Assembly: GCA_009760855.2 (NCBI GenBank)
Contig: WPIO01000222.1
Coordinates: 123,501-187,500, forward strand
Source: Cristatella mucedo
Taxonomy: Eukaryota; Bryozoa; Phylactolaemata; Cristatellidae
Length of the DNA: 64,000 nt
Direction: 5' to 3'
Made by a program: the position numbers and the translations under genes
The notes under the pieces: model-generated
Database searches by the model: none
What the model was told of the DNA's origin: nothing
What the model saw: only the letters and a program-made list of their open reading frames with translations
Shown here: positions 1-11,023 of the stretch, in pieces
Layout of the letters: each line of letters begins with the position of its first letter
How positions within the stretch are numbered: the stretch's first letter is position 1

Positions 1-1377
1 TGATCATTCTAAAGGTCCTCGTATAACAAGATAATCAAATACCTTGGAGAGCCTGCCTGAGACTCGCTGGCTGAACAAAGTTCCTACATTAGCTTCTGTC
101 AACACAAATCTTCAGTGGTAAAAATTGAGTTGATAGTTTGAGGGCAAGGTTGGGACACAAAGTTGTTGCTGCTGCTCGTCTAGGTTTCCTAGAGCCCAGC
201 AAGGGCAAGCCTTTTGGATTGGCCTATAAAATGCACTTGGTATGCTATTGATAAATTTTAGACCATCGCTGCTTCTTCAGCAAAGGTGGTACATGGCCAA
301 ACTAGGCTGCGCCTCGATTCTCAATAACGATCAGTACCAAACTGCTGCTTGCATTACATATTATGAGCATCTGCATTTGCAGTAAGGTACGTAAGCCAAA
401 ATGGATGGAGTGGCACGTATCTTCTGTAGTCACATGAATGACCCCCAACGGCCGATGAAGCTACTGTCACGGCACTTTCGATCTAGTGATTACTGTGATG
501 TTTAAGGTTCGGCACTTGTGATCACTCCACCATTTCTTTCAGGGCAGCCTTATTATAAGTTTCAATTTTAGAGTACGTTCATGAGTGTTTCGAATGTAGT
601 CCTACAGATTGCACGTCATTTTTATTATCGGAATGTCGCGGTTTTCACGTCCAGAGTTTGGAAACAAGAGCACCGGGAAACTGTGTCTAAGCCGACGCGA
701 AGCGAATAGAGGTGAAACCCAAAACCTTAAAAGCACAGCTACTAACTTGTAATTAAAGGACGGCAGGTTTAAACAACGCCTAAACCTAAGGACTAAAGTG
801 CAGATAGCAACTTGAATATCCGTTGGACAATTGATTACATGAGATGCCTTTTAAATGTCGGTTAGTTTGGAATTGCAATGCGAAGTTTTTTCAATTACTT
901 AATAAAACCAACTAGTTGCCAAAAAATATTATCCGAACTATGCTTTTGCACAATGGAAATATGTAGCCCTATATTTACAAATAAAATTTTTACTGATCTC
1001 TGCATCACGTATGATTAGCTATCCGACTTTTTGAACATAAGCCAGCAAAGTATATCACTTGCACTTGTTGATGTGCATACTCATTTGTGGAAGCAGCTTT
1101 CCCTGCTGAGCAGAATTGTGCCGTGTGAATTTAGTAATTCGACTAACGCTCAAGATATCTAAGTACAATTTAGATTGCAAGTTGGACTCAGCTGGTGTAA
1201 CCATTTCTCGGAGTAGTTCTTTAGCGTTGATTGGGTCAGTTTGACATGCATTTCCTAAAGCACCATATAACCGAATAGTCAATCTGAAATTATGCCGCAC
1301 AATTTCCACATTCTTCAATCGTGGCACCAAGGACTACTAGCAATTTTTGTATTCGTTGCGGAATTCCCTCCTGAAAA

Positions 1378-1512
1378 TCGACGCTGTTGTAACCATTATC
1401 TACGAAAACCGATACAGCTAACACTTATTTATAGTGTATCTGTTTGTTGCTTGACAGTAGTGGGTGAGAAACTAGTGCCTATTGACTTAGTAACGCTTTC
1501 GCATTAAGCTGA
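1378..1512 (+). repeat. Diverged direct repeat, copy 1
   Basis: This stretch matches 2388-2523 in the same orientation. Shared blocks include a GATA(C/T)AGCTAA stretch, a CTTGTTTG/CTGTTTG stretch, GTGAGAAA and CCCATTGAC/CCTATTGAC. The copies lie about 1 kb apart and differ at many positions, so they are two old copies of one unclassified repeat. Confidence 0.5.
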
Positions 1513-2387
1513 GCCATCCACATGCCCGTCAAGCGCTCTGCGGCCTCAGCTTCCCCTACTAGCTCTGCTGCTAGTAGTTTCCTAATTAGGTTTTATCGCG
1601 CGTTCCAATTGTAGGTTCTCTACCGTTCTTGTAATGCATCCCATGCTTCGGTAGGTGTTACCATGTAACGGCCAACGAGAAGCAGGCTCTGTGTCCGAAG
1701 ATCCCGGTTACTTAGTCCGTATTTCCAGCACGGTCCCGAGCCGCTCTGGGCGACCTCCTTTGAGCGCTACTGTGGATCCATTAATCTTAGCGGTCATTGG
1801 TCCTACTGTAGCCCTGGCAGCTCACCTTAACTCCATTACAACCCCTCAGCCTTCACTAGTTAGGGTAGCCGAAAAACGCGTGAAATGCCCGAAGACCGCC
1901 ACACGCCAACGATGGTAATGCAAAGCCCGATAATCCGCACCCAGTGAGGATTAGTGACTGACTGAAACACTGTACTTGCTCAAGTAGAAAATTAGCCTGT
2001 ACATTAGGCTAATGCGACTGGAGGCTTTTAACCGAGATTCTAACAGGCTTTAGCAGCAGCTCCCTCGCTCAGCGCTTGGACTCACCGTCGGCTGGACCTT
2101 TGCTGCTTTGCGTCCCCCGAGGTCAGATCCGTTCTTATATTACGATTGCACGATAAATAATGAAATAATCTTCGTCATACATAATATTAAATTGATCTGC
2201 TAACAAGCCTCATCTTAGTGCGGATTTTCCATAAGTGGCTCTGTTCCATTTAAGCGACAATGCTCAAAGTTCGTAATCAAGGTTCTCCTGTAAAACTCGT
2301 AATGCATAGTCGCAGGGCACTCCCGTGGCACACGAAGCCCGATCGAGCGCGTTTCCCTGCCCGTTGTAGAATTCTCAGAAAAACCAA

Positions 2388-2523
2388 AATTCTCGCGAAC
2401 GTTGCATACGTAAACGGATATAGCTAAGACCTATTTACAACTTACTTGTTTGTTTTTGACCGTAATGCGTGAGAAATTACAAGCCCATTGACATTTACAC
2501 GCTTGAAGCTTTGAGCTACCAAT
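2388..2523 (+). repeat. Diverged direct repeat, copy 2
   Basis: Partner of the copy at 1378-1512. No ORF or RNA-gene signature is visible inside it. Confidence 0.5.
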
Positions 2524-2889
2524 ATTACCAATAATAGGCAATAAGTGGCTGCAGGATAAGTGCGTACTGGTTCAATAAAGTTGAGTCACTGCCTGGAAAG
2601 GAGCAGGCAGTGGGAAACAGGAATGATGGGTGCACGGCTGCCTGGGGTAAAGCTGCGAGCGTTGACAAAATACGTAAGTGCTGGAGCCCCTCTTCACGTT
2701 TGCCTTTCTTAGTTTAAGTTCCGGCGTTATCTTGCTGTCAGTCAGAGCGGCAGCCTGCAAGGATCGTGCATACGTACTATCGCTTCATTTCCGTAGTTCA
2801 AATGCATTCCTAGATGTTATGGCTGTTGCCAAGATCACTTAGCAAGAGAGGCTGCCAGCTGAGTACGGCTGCTCGTTTCATATTCCTAG

Positions 2890-5545
2890 AATTTTGGCGA
2901 GCCACTCCGCTCATTCTCTGTCAAGCTTCACTGCGAATCTCTCTAATTTTGCAGTCATCCGGTCTGCTATAGCTACGACGGCCAATCGTAACGTTTCTCT
3001 CAGGAATTCTCGCTCAATATGCAATCAGCCCGTAGTAATATGCCACCTTATTACTGGAAAAGGTCTCGACGGACTCGTCTTGGTTGAAACTTGGCTATAA
3101 CCTGTAAATTCCCACAAAATTGAATTAGCTACATAGGGTGATTTCTTTATCTTTCACGACCCTAGATCACCAAAAACTGGAGGTGAACTTGCCGTTGTCA
3201 CGAGCTTGACACTTAACTTCAAAACGCTTACAGTTCCCTCGAAGCAGTCTTTCGAATCTACAGTCTCGATTTCATCCGTCAACAAGCTACCGAGGGTGGG
3301 AGTACTTTTTCACCCACCTGGTACCAAGGCCTCATTCATCTCAGGATTCTCTGATCTCATTTCAGTATTTTGCCTAGGAAATCGACCTCTCCACATTATG
3401 GATGATTTCAAAACTTATTTCGAGTACTTTTCTGTCGCATTCAGAACTGAATTTCGTGCAGACTGACTGACTGATGGTCTCTTGTGGCCCACGTGCATAG
3501 CCCTACTCACATAAAGTGTTATAGGCACGATCAAATTTTCTCATACAACTGCATTTTATCAGCGCTAATTTTTACAGAGTTCATCTTATTTGACCACGTG
3601 CAGATCTCATTCAGTCTACAATGTGTGCCCTCCTGCTCATGTTAAGTTACCAATGAATCGCGAAACCTCAAGACCGTTGACATCGATACTGTACATGCGA
3701 GGATATCTCAATTCGCCTCTAGTGTTCAATCTCCCTTCCGAACTGTCATCATTGGTAGATTACTACAACACAACACTTGCTGACGTTCTGGACAAGTTCG
3801 AACAACTGAATAAGCAAAATATGCGCCCTCACCCAGACGGCCTATGATTCACCACAGGCATTAAACTAGCAAGGTCTACTAACCACAAGGTTTAAAAAGC
3901 ACACGAACGATCAGGACTGACTTCAAAGGACAGGCATACGAGGATTCCTGTAAATATAACCAATAGATCCGAGTAAAGGTAAAATCAAGCTGCTATAAAA
4001 AACATCATTGAATCACGTATGCTCAATGCATAAATGCTGACGTCGACGATCAACTGTCTCTTCAACCGCTCCCAGGTTTGCTCCTTACCAAATGATCACT
4101 GTGGTGATCTAGGTATTCAGTTCACTAGTTTCTTTGTCAAGAGTCATCATTGTTTCGGATGCACAACGACCTATTTATGAACGCTGATGTAGGTTAAGTA
4201 TCTCTGTAGGTTTTTGCTCGATCTTGTGGCAGCTTTTGATACTATCAATCACCGTGTTCTTCTTGAGCGAATCTCATCTCGCAATAGCATCTCTGGCGCA
4301 TCACTCCAATGGTTTAGGTCCAATCTCAATCCGAGTCTTCAGAGTATTTATGTGAACGAACAAAGGTCATCCAAGGTACCTCTAAAGTTTGGTGTACCTC
4401 CGGGCTCCGTGCTTGTTACAGTTCTTTCATGGTTTACATAGGTTTACATACACATTTACATGGTCAACATACTCTCCCTCTTGCCAATGTTACCGTCAAG
4501 CACAATGTAGGCTTTCACTTCAATGCGAATGGCATTGACTTGTCCATTTGCTTTAATCTATCCCAGACTTCTTGCAAAACGAATTCTCAATTCCTTCGCT
4601 GCATGCCATGATGACATTTTTTTACGTTTAATGATGACAAAACCAAATTACTAGCTATATGCAAAGAGAGTGATTCAGAAGCTGGAAGAGCTGACTCTCC
4701 AAATCGGCTATGCCATTATATCCCTCGTTTAATCTGCACAAAAATCGCGGTATCATGATCCGAAGTGACGTTTAATTGGACAATCTAACTTGGTCTACAC
4801 TCGAGTTGACTCTTTCACCTATATAAATTGCTAAATATCGGGCTTGTTGGGACAGGGATAACTCATTTTAATGGATCGATGCATTACCTACATTCCTTTT
4901 TGACTGATGAAACTCGCTGCTTGCTGGTCTTCAGGCCAGTACACTCAAGTACTTCAGCTGGTTCAAACCTCGGCTTGCCTGTCGTGAGCTCTGCAGCTGC
5001 CACATCACACCACTTCTCGCCGACTTGCACTGGCTCCCAGTCAAGCAACAAATATTCACTATTCTTCAAAACTTCAACTTTGAGGTTTGTCAGTCACATT
5101 TAGGTACCTTGATTCTTTTGTTATAGGCTACCTATCGATTTCACTTCCTCGCCAGGCTAAGCATCGTACCTCCCGCTTTTCGCAATTTAACCGTTTACCT
5201 ATATTGTGTACGAACTTAAGGTCATTTAGAGACCGTAGCTTTATGTCATTTGCTCCCAAAGGCTATTAATGACTCCCGAATTTCGCCACCACACCTGATC
5301 ACATTTAAAAAGGACGAAAACCACAAACATTTATCACAGCATTTAGTGAGTCTCTGCGATTCGTCGTTTATGTGCAAAAGCATGCAAACGCTGTGAATGC
5401 ATTTTACAAACTAAACTTGCTTGCTGATGCTGTCCATGTCATCCCTAACCATGTTGTTCTTGTCGTTTATTGAGCATGCAACCTCTAACCGTTCGATCGT
5501 GCTTTGTTTGCAGCAGTTGCAAAGCTCCTAGAAAGATATTGTGTA
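2890..5545 (+). mobile_element. Decayed L2-clade LINE, family 1 (endonuclease and RT remnants)
   Basis: Translated pieces follow the order of an L2/CR1-type ORF2. From about 2990 come APE-endonuclease pieces (SICNQPVVICHLI, PSKQSFESTVSISSVNKLP, then a HIMDDF piece matching the metal-binding GDF region). Next is the linker with a YNTTLADVLDKF motif near 3765. The reverse transcriptase core follows at 4214-4611 (LVAAFDTINHRVLLER, SLQWFRSNL, VPLKFGVPPGS). C-terminal remnants run to about 5270 and a 3' region parallel to 41.0-41.1 kb. It has many stops and frameshifts. The YADD catalytic box is lost here: the aligned residues read FNANGIDL. It is non-functional and older than the 38.9-41.2 kb copy. 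Confidence 0.8.
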
Positions 5546-6244
5546 CTCTTACGGATCTTTATCAAATTAGTATTATTTATCCTATAATTCAACAGATTTT
5601 TTTAGAATTTCTAGCTCAGTTTGCAATGCTTATCTAAAATAATTGTGGAGGTCAATTTTAAACAGGATTGGCCTATTCCTGGCTAAAATAGACTAACAGC
5701 TAAACCATTAGCTTACCGGCGAGATCGTCTCAGGCTTTCCCTTCTACTGTAAAGATAGATCTATTCTTAATGGCAAATGAGTTGCTATTGTCTCACAATT
5801 CTCCCTCAAATTCAAACCGTTTGCAGCCCCCTCGAATCAACCATTAGATTGTTTCGTTTAAAGCTCTTTTCAGCTCGCTTCCAATGATGGCAGGATTCTT
5901 TCACTCTCCTATGATACCAGGACCTCCTTTAGTTTTAATTTTTGCTATTTAATTTAGACTGTGTATAAGAAACTGCCACTTCTAATTGTGAACGATTTTA
6001 CTTAGCGTTTAAAATACTCAACTGACTATTTAAGTGCCGATATGTGGGCACAGATTGACTCATTGTTCGCCAACCTAATGTGCTTCGACTATGCTTGAAA
6101 ATAATGCTACCCGATTGATCACATATTCCTGTGCGATTGTAACCTATGTCCGCCTGTAAATGTAGAAAGTTACAGAGATAGTAATGTTTTTGAATGTAAG
6201 ACTTCGGAATAGCTCACTCATAGCATGAACTACTTGTGTTACTT
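5546..6244. other. AT-rich DNA without recognisable features
   Basis: I see no ORF of note, no RNA-gene signature and no match to the repeat families identified elsewhere in the window. Confidence 0.4.
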
Positions 6245-7560
6245 ATTCGGCTGACAATAGACTTGGGTCAGTGCACCAAAGGCAAAGCGAGACGCATAGA
6301 TGAGTCAGGAGAGACACTTATGTAGTGAAAAGCACGGACGTAACCGCTCAGGACGGCTCTAAAGGAACCGTCGGCTAAAGGATATTCGGTAGTAGGAGAG
6401 TACATAAAGTGGGGTAAGAAGTGTATAAGTGAGTTTGGAAAATCTAGGACAAGCAGAGGAAATGCTTCTGTCGCTAAAGTTATTTCAGAGGAGGAGTGGA
6501 ACAGGTAACTTGTAGCCCATTCAAGACCGGGCGGCACGTGAAGGCTAAAACCACTACTGCAATTAAGACAGGTTTGAACAAGTTAAGCCGTGGCAGGACT
6601 TCTGGCTCAGCATGCGACCTTTACTCAGTACTCGTTGACCTACCAGCTGAGTTTCAAGCTCTGTCAATAAGAGACACCTGGCCGGAACTCGTTGATGGTT
6701 AAACTAGCCTTGCAGCAATATTTCTCACCGGCTACAGTGGTCCTTCGGCTTTTTTTGGTAGCGAAACTCAAATTGAACTTCAAAAAATCGAGCCGCGATA
6801 GCACTAGGGAGTTAGTCAATTCCTGTGCAAAAAATCTTACAAGAAGTTCATAATTTTACATTATGGTATGTTGTGTCGGCAAGCTTGTGAGGCATTTTTC
6901 TTAAATAAATGTAACATTTTTGGAAGCTTTGGAAGACGATGCCTAAGTTCCGAGCAGACTGTGACGGTTAAGCAACCACATCACCCGTAAAGCGAGCAGT
7001 CATTAGTCTAGCAATAGGCTTGAGGTGTCCAGTAAGCAGCAGTTCCGTTTTACCTTCATTTATTCTAAGGAAACTTGAAGGCATATATAGCTCATGCCAG
7101 CAAGGCATGCATTTACTTTGTCAGTCGCTGTACCAGATTTAGATGGCCTAATCGACCAATACAGCTTTGTATCTCAGCATTAAATAGATTGCTTCATTGA
7201 CACGCCCTAATCACTTGTGCCGGAAGTAGAGTGTTAAACTGAGAACAGCAAAGGATTGAGGATGGATACTTGTGGGACTCTAAATGCGACTAGTTTGGTT
7301 TGGTGGATCAGGCCTGACACGCACAATGCAATGATGGAACCCGATAGGTGAAGCACAATGTAAACAGATGAGATCATCTGAGGCCAGAGCCTCATCTGCC
7401 AGACGGCTCGCGGTTCTCAGTCTTTCATGTATGATCTCGTGATAAATGATATCGGAAGCAGCTCGTAGATGCAGCCCGCTAGGCTAGTGACCGCTAGTGA
7501 CCTTCCTCTCACGGTGGCTCTCCAAAATGTCATTGATCACACGGAGGAGAGCAGACTATT
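6245..7560 (-). mobile_element. Decayed L2-clade LINE, family 2
   Basis: Read on the minus strand, the DNA parallels the better-preserved family-2 copies at 45.5-46.6 and 48.4-50.1 kb. Near 6.3 kb a tract matches their 3' region. At 7020-7290 a tract matches the region around the [11 protein letters not shown] motif and the upstream block. At 7500-7560 a tract matches the AFDTIDH region, sharing an ACACGGAGGAGAGCAG-like block with 49.65 kb. The reading frame is destroyed throughout, and 6.7-7.0 kb is poorly alignable. Confidence 0.55.
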
Positions 7561-7605
7561 TTTATATTAGATATACCTCTATATTTATATTAGATATACT
7601 TGTAT
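7555..7605. repeat. 23-bp AT-rich tandem duplication
   Basis: The block TTTATATTAGATATAC occurs at 7561 and again at 7584, followed by a third partial copy. It is a simple local duplication at the end of the L2 fragment. Confidence 0.6.
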
Positions 7606-8449
7606 ATGTAAATTAGACAATGCATGTTTTCCAGTATAGATCGCAGAGGAAATAGTATAGATTCTTCAGATGACGGGCTATTTATACTGAGCTTTTGAAG
7701 GTAGCCGCTTCGTCAGCAGAAACCTCTGCACATTTCTTCGGGAAATCCACGGGTTGTCATTCCCGCTAATGTTAACTTTGATCGCAACAACTGGACCTTA
7801 CTTGTGAACCGTGAGCTTGCCGTTCACTCACAACTGGCGGTTTCTTTTGAAAGAGCTAAACACCCCCGAGGCTTATGATCAGCCCGACTTATGATTATGT
7901 GCCAACAAGATTATTTTACGGCTTACGAACCGGCTGCTTCAAAAGGCGTGGCGTGACCGCAGTCACTGTATTGGAGTAACTGCCTTTCGGTCTGTAAGTC
8001 AAAACTGAGCGCGAGCTGCTGTGAGCTGTAAGCGAGTAAATTGAAAGTCACCTGATGTATCAACCGCTATATACGGGAAATTATTTTCTTTTTTTGTCAT
8101 CATTCTTTGCTGTTTGCACCGCCTACCGCATTTCGAGTGCTCGGTTGCTAAGGTGCAGCCTACTGCTTATTTCGAGCGACACATCACCAAGCATCGCGTG
8201 GGTTGGGCTAAAAAATAAAGAGGACAGTGCTGAGAGGGAAACTCTAATCGAATGGCAAGTGCTAAAAACAAACATTGAGAGACGTCCGTGCAGCGTCCTT
8301 GCGTCAAGTAGTTTCTTAAGCACAACTGTCAAACAACGAGTATATTAAATGCCTGCTAAATAAGTCTCAGCTTTATTTATTTCTGAGTTGAACGTTCATA
8401 GGAACGTTGCTACCGATTGAGTACTAAAGGCCGCTTAGGCTTTGGATGC
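7606..8449. other. No recognisable feature
   Basis: Open frames at 8055-8348 (plus) and 8123-8332 (minus) overlap each other and resemble nothing I recognise. No repeat match was found inside the window. Confidence 0.35.
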
Positions 8450-8894
8450 GTGAGATATTATTGTCGTTAATGTGGAAGCGGAGCCCTACTTCTCCTGTCA
8501 ACGTCTAGGCTCCGGTTTGGGTCCCTCGTCTTATTCGGGTCGTTCCCCACAATAGACGTAGGTAGCCTAAGTGCAGGGGACGTATTCCCTCCGCAAGAGT
8601 GCTTGTGCTGTTTAGAGCGTGCGAGGAGTGTGGAGATAAAGCTGAGCTAGACGCGCAGCGACTTTGTGCGCTCGCGAATAAAGCTCAGTAAAATCCCCAA
8701 TTTGTGTGACGCGCTTTCCAATTCACGTCGCGGACTCACGACCCTCTTTAGTAAAAGTGAGGTCAGCGGCAGAAGCACTCGTTTCGCGGCGGCCAGCTTA
8801 TTGTTCGTGGGTGCGCACCGAACGGCATTAGCCGGTACATTGCGCCGCTAGGTAAGCGGCAGGTTAAGCCTACTCCGCCGAGCCTTCGGCGTAA

Positions 8895-9515
8895 CAGAAG
8901 AAACACAAAAGGCTAGGTCGGTCACGTTGCGATCGTATTCGGGTGCGTCCACTAAGTCCTCCTGGTGCTGTCTCGGCCTGCTTCATCAATTGCATGCGAA
9001 CAGCGAGCCCTCCTCGCTCGCTTTCAGAGAAAAGAGCCTAGCAGCTACCGGCGACGGTGTCGAAATAAAGCCGGAGAGTGCCGGAGCCGAACAAAAGACC
9101 CTAAGCGAGCGTCTCTCTACTCTTAAATACCTGACTGAGATCAAATGGCAAGAGCTTAGTGGCAACGTGCGAGGAACCGTGGGCCGTTACGGCAAGAAAT
9201 TAATACCGCCTCTCGGCCACTGAATCGGCAACCCAGTTCAGCTTGAATGCCGAGAAGGTTCCAAACGATTCTTTTCGGAGAGAGTCACGGCCGAGGTTAA
9301 CTGGCCAGCCAGCAACAATCGGCAACCCAATTCTACAGACCGAATCGCCACCGCTCTTCCCAGAGCTGCCTGGCTCGCTCCTAAGGTTATGCTCTCACTC
9401 ACCAAACTGACGCTCCTCTCTGGCTCACTGCTCCAGGACAAAAGAGGTTTGGCCAGCCGAGCTGTTGTTGTTCGCACTAATATTAAGCCAAGGCCAGCAA
9501 AGAGCTACAGAAACA
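8895..9515 (+). repeat. R1 repeat, copy 1 (core of the inverted-repeat element)
   Basis: This is directly homologous to 25255-25908. Shared landmarks in order are CTCGCTTTCAGAG, ACTCTTAAATAC, CAGCTTGAATGCCGA, GATTCTTTTCGGA, TCTCTGGCTCACTGCTCCAGGACA and AATTAAGCCAAGGCCAGCAAAG (one mismatch). The two copies lie on either side of Polinton P1 in the same orientation. Confidence 0.8.
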
Positions 9516-9656
9516 AGACTTATCCTAAAACTCGGACATACTGCTCGTACTTACAGTAGTGCTCTTTAAAAAAAATTGTATTTGCAGTCACATATGCTAG
9601 CTTACTGTCGCATCCAAGTAAACATGTGTAACGCCGAAGGCTCGGCGGAGTAGGCT

Positions 9657-9826
9657 TTGTAGTTCGATTGCATGCGGGCTGGTACAGCTCCTTTCCTCAA
9701 CAGCTGGTGGGAGCATCCCTGAGAGGTGCCTGTGCACAGCTGTGGTCAGCTGCTAATGAGTCGTTGACACAGGCCGATAACCCGCTGGTGAACAGATGGT
9801 GGATTCACCATTGTGGTCGGCCAACC
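9657..9826 (+). repeat. R2 repeat, copy 1
   Basis: Homologous to 57066-57235. Shared blocks are GTAGTTCGATT, CAGCTGGTGG, GTGCACAGCTG and GGTGGATTCACCAT. It lies in the right arm of the inverted-repeat element. Confidence 0.7.
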
Positions 9827-10330
9827 TGCCGCTTACCTGTACCGGCTAATGCCGTTCGGTGCGCACCCACGAACAATAAGCTGGCCGCCGCGAAACGAGC
9901 GCTTCTGCCGCTGACCTTATCACTTTTACTAAAGAGGGTCGTGAGTCCGCGGGGTGAATCGGAAAGCGTGTCACACAAATTGGGGATTTTACTGAGCTTT
10001 GATCGCAAGCACACAAAGTCGCCGCGCGTCTAGCTCAGTTTTTCTCCACACTCCTCGCACGCTCTTAACAGCTCACGCCATCGTATTGCTGAGGGAATAC
10101 TTCCCCCCGCACTTAGGCTACCCAAGTCTATCGTGGGGAACGACCCGAATTAGAGGTTCTGCCCGAACACGAGCCTAGACCCTGACCGTAGAACCAAAGC
10201 TCCGCTTCCACCTTACGGCAGGAATACCCCATGCACTACCCCAATCACTCTTGCGAAAGAAACATGTCTCCACACTTTGGCTACTTGCGCCTATAGGGGG
10301 TACGACGCACGCAATTAGACAAAAGGGCCC

Positions 10331-10543
10331 AGTAGCATGTAAATGAATGCAATGGAGCCTAGCCCTCATTCGAATGACGTCATCAATTCAATGAACCGTA
10401 CTCCGATAAACAATCTCGCTAACGCTCGATCGTTTCTCGTCGTCCGGTTAATTTAATGGCTGCCGTCATTCTCAAGACCCTATTCTCCATTCATTTAATA
10501 CTACTTGGAGTTTTTTAAACTTGATGCGACTATATAAGAGTAA
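10331..10543 (+). repeat. Left terminal inverted repeat of P1
   Basis: Matches the reverse complement of 24948-25166 over its whole length with scattered mismatches and small indels. Shared blocks include GTAAATGAATG, CTCATTCGAATGACG, ACCGTACTCCGAT, GTTTCTCGTCG, TTTAATGGCTGCCG and GACCCTATTCTCCATTC. It carries a TATA box at its inner end. Confidence 0.95.
10531..10538 (+). promoter_or_regulatory. TATA box at inner edge of left TIR
   Basis: TATATAAG lies 58 bp upstream of the first ATG of P1 (10596). The equivalent position in the right TIR reads TATGTAAG. The left TIR may therefore have driven the leading gene and polymerase. This is inferred from position and sequence only. Confidence 0.5.
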
Positions 10544-10595
10544 AACATATCTGCAATTGAATAAATAATTAATTAAATAAATTTTTTATCTTTTT

Positions 10596-11023
10596 ATGTC
10601 TCAAAACATTGATTCCCTTATGCAGCGAGAGGGTGAAAAATATAGCGATCATGCAAAACGTATTAGAGAAGAAGTAAAAAAACGTACAGGTCTTCTACCA
10701 AAATATCCGTTCTCAAAAGATAGTTTAGATGCAATTATTGCAAGTTTAAAAAGCCAAAAGTTGTACGATTAGATAATCCTATTGCTAAGAAAACTGTTGG
10801 GACTAATAATGGACGGTCTTTCGATAGAGAAGCTAAGAGATTGATTAAAATACAAGAAGCAGAATGGTTTTTAGGAAAAGCTTCAGGTGGTAAATTTTTA
10901 GATTATGAATATATTGGATTAGAAAACAATGAAATTGATTTTGATATAATATATGAGAAGATTCGAGCAGAATTGAAATTCGTTATTAAAAAGTTACTTA
11001 AAAAAGAAGTGACTTTAAAATGA
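10596..11023 (+). pseudogene. P1 leading gene, small charged protein, one frameshift
   Basis: Starting at the first ATG after the TIR (MSQNIDSLMQREGEKYSD), the frame runs 58 codons to a stop at 10770. The same coding potential continues in another frame (KKPKVVRLDNPIAKKTVG) to a stop at 11021-11023, implying one ancestral protein of about 140 aa broken by a single indel near 10750. The product is lysine- and glutamate-rich with no recognised domain. Its stop overlaps the next ATG as ATGA, so it was tightly coupled to the polymerase gene. A role near the replication module is only suggested by position. Confidence 0.6.

Larger units (their letters stand above)
1..2885. other. No recognisable gene; mixed unique and repeat DNA
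   Basis: Short open frames occur on both strands (for example 1055-1330 minus and 1655-1918 plus), but none shows a family motif, splice structure or codon pattern that I can support. The only internal structure seen is a diverged direct repeat, listed separately. Some of this may be old retroelement sequence. Confidence 0.5.
8450..10240. mobile_element. Element with long inverted-repeat arms
   Basis: The left arm, about 8450-8895, is the reverse complement of the right arm, about 9629-10240, with clear homology over several hundred bases. Shared blocks include GGGTCGTTCCCCAC, AGCGTGCGAGGAGTGTGGAGA, CAGTAAAATCCCCAA and the GCCTTCGGCG tract at the inner edges. The core between the arms (R1) is repeated at 25.25-25.91 kb. 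Long arms around a non-coding core suggest a non-autonomous DNA transposon or foldback element. No transposase is visible. Matching short ORFs in the two arms (KLSKIPNLCD...) are reverse-complement images and not evidence of protein coding. The outer ends fade, so boundaries are approximate and no target-site duplication could be defined. Confidence 0.6.

Noticed and set aside
8666-10014. Similar proteins encoded by the two arms (KLSKIPNLCD... on opposite strands)
   Set aside because: The similarity follows from the DNA inverted repeat; the frames have no domain and no codon-level conservation signal.
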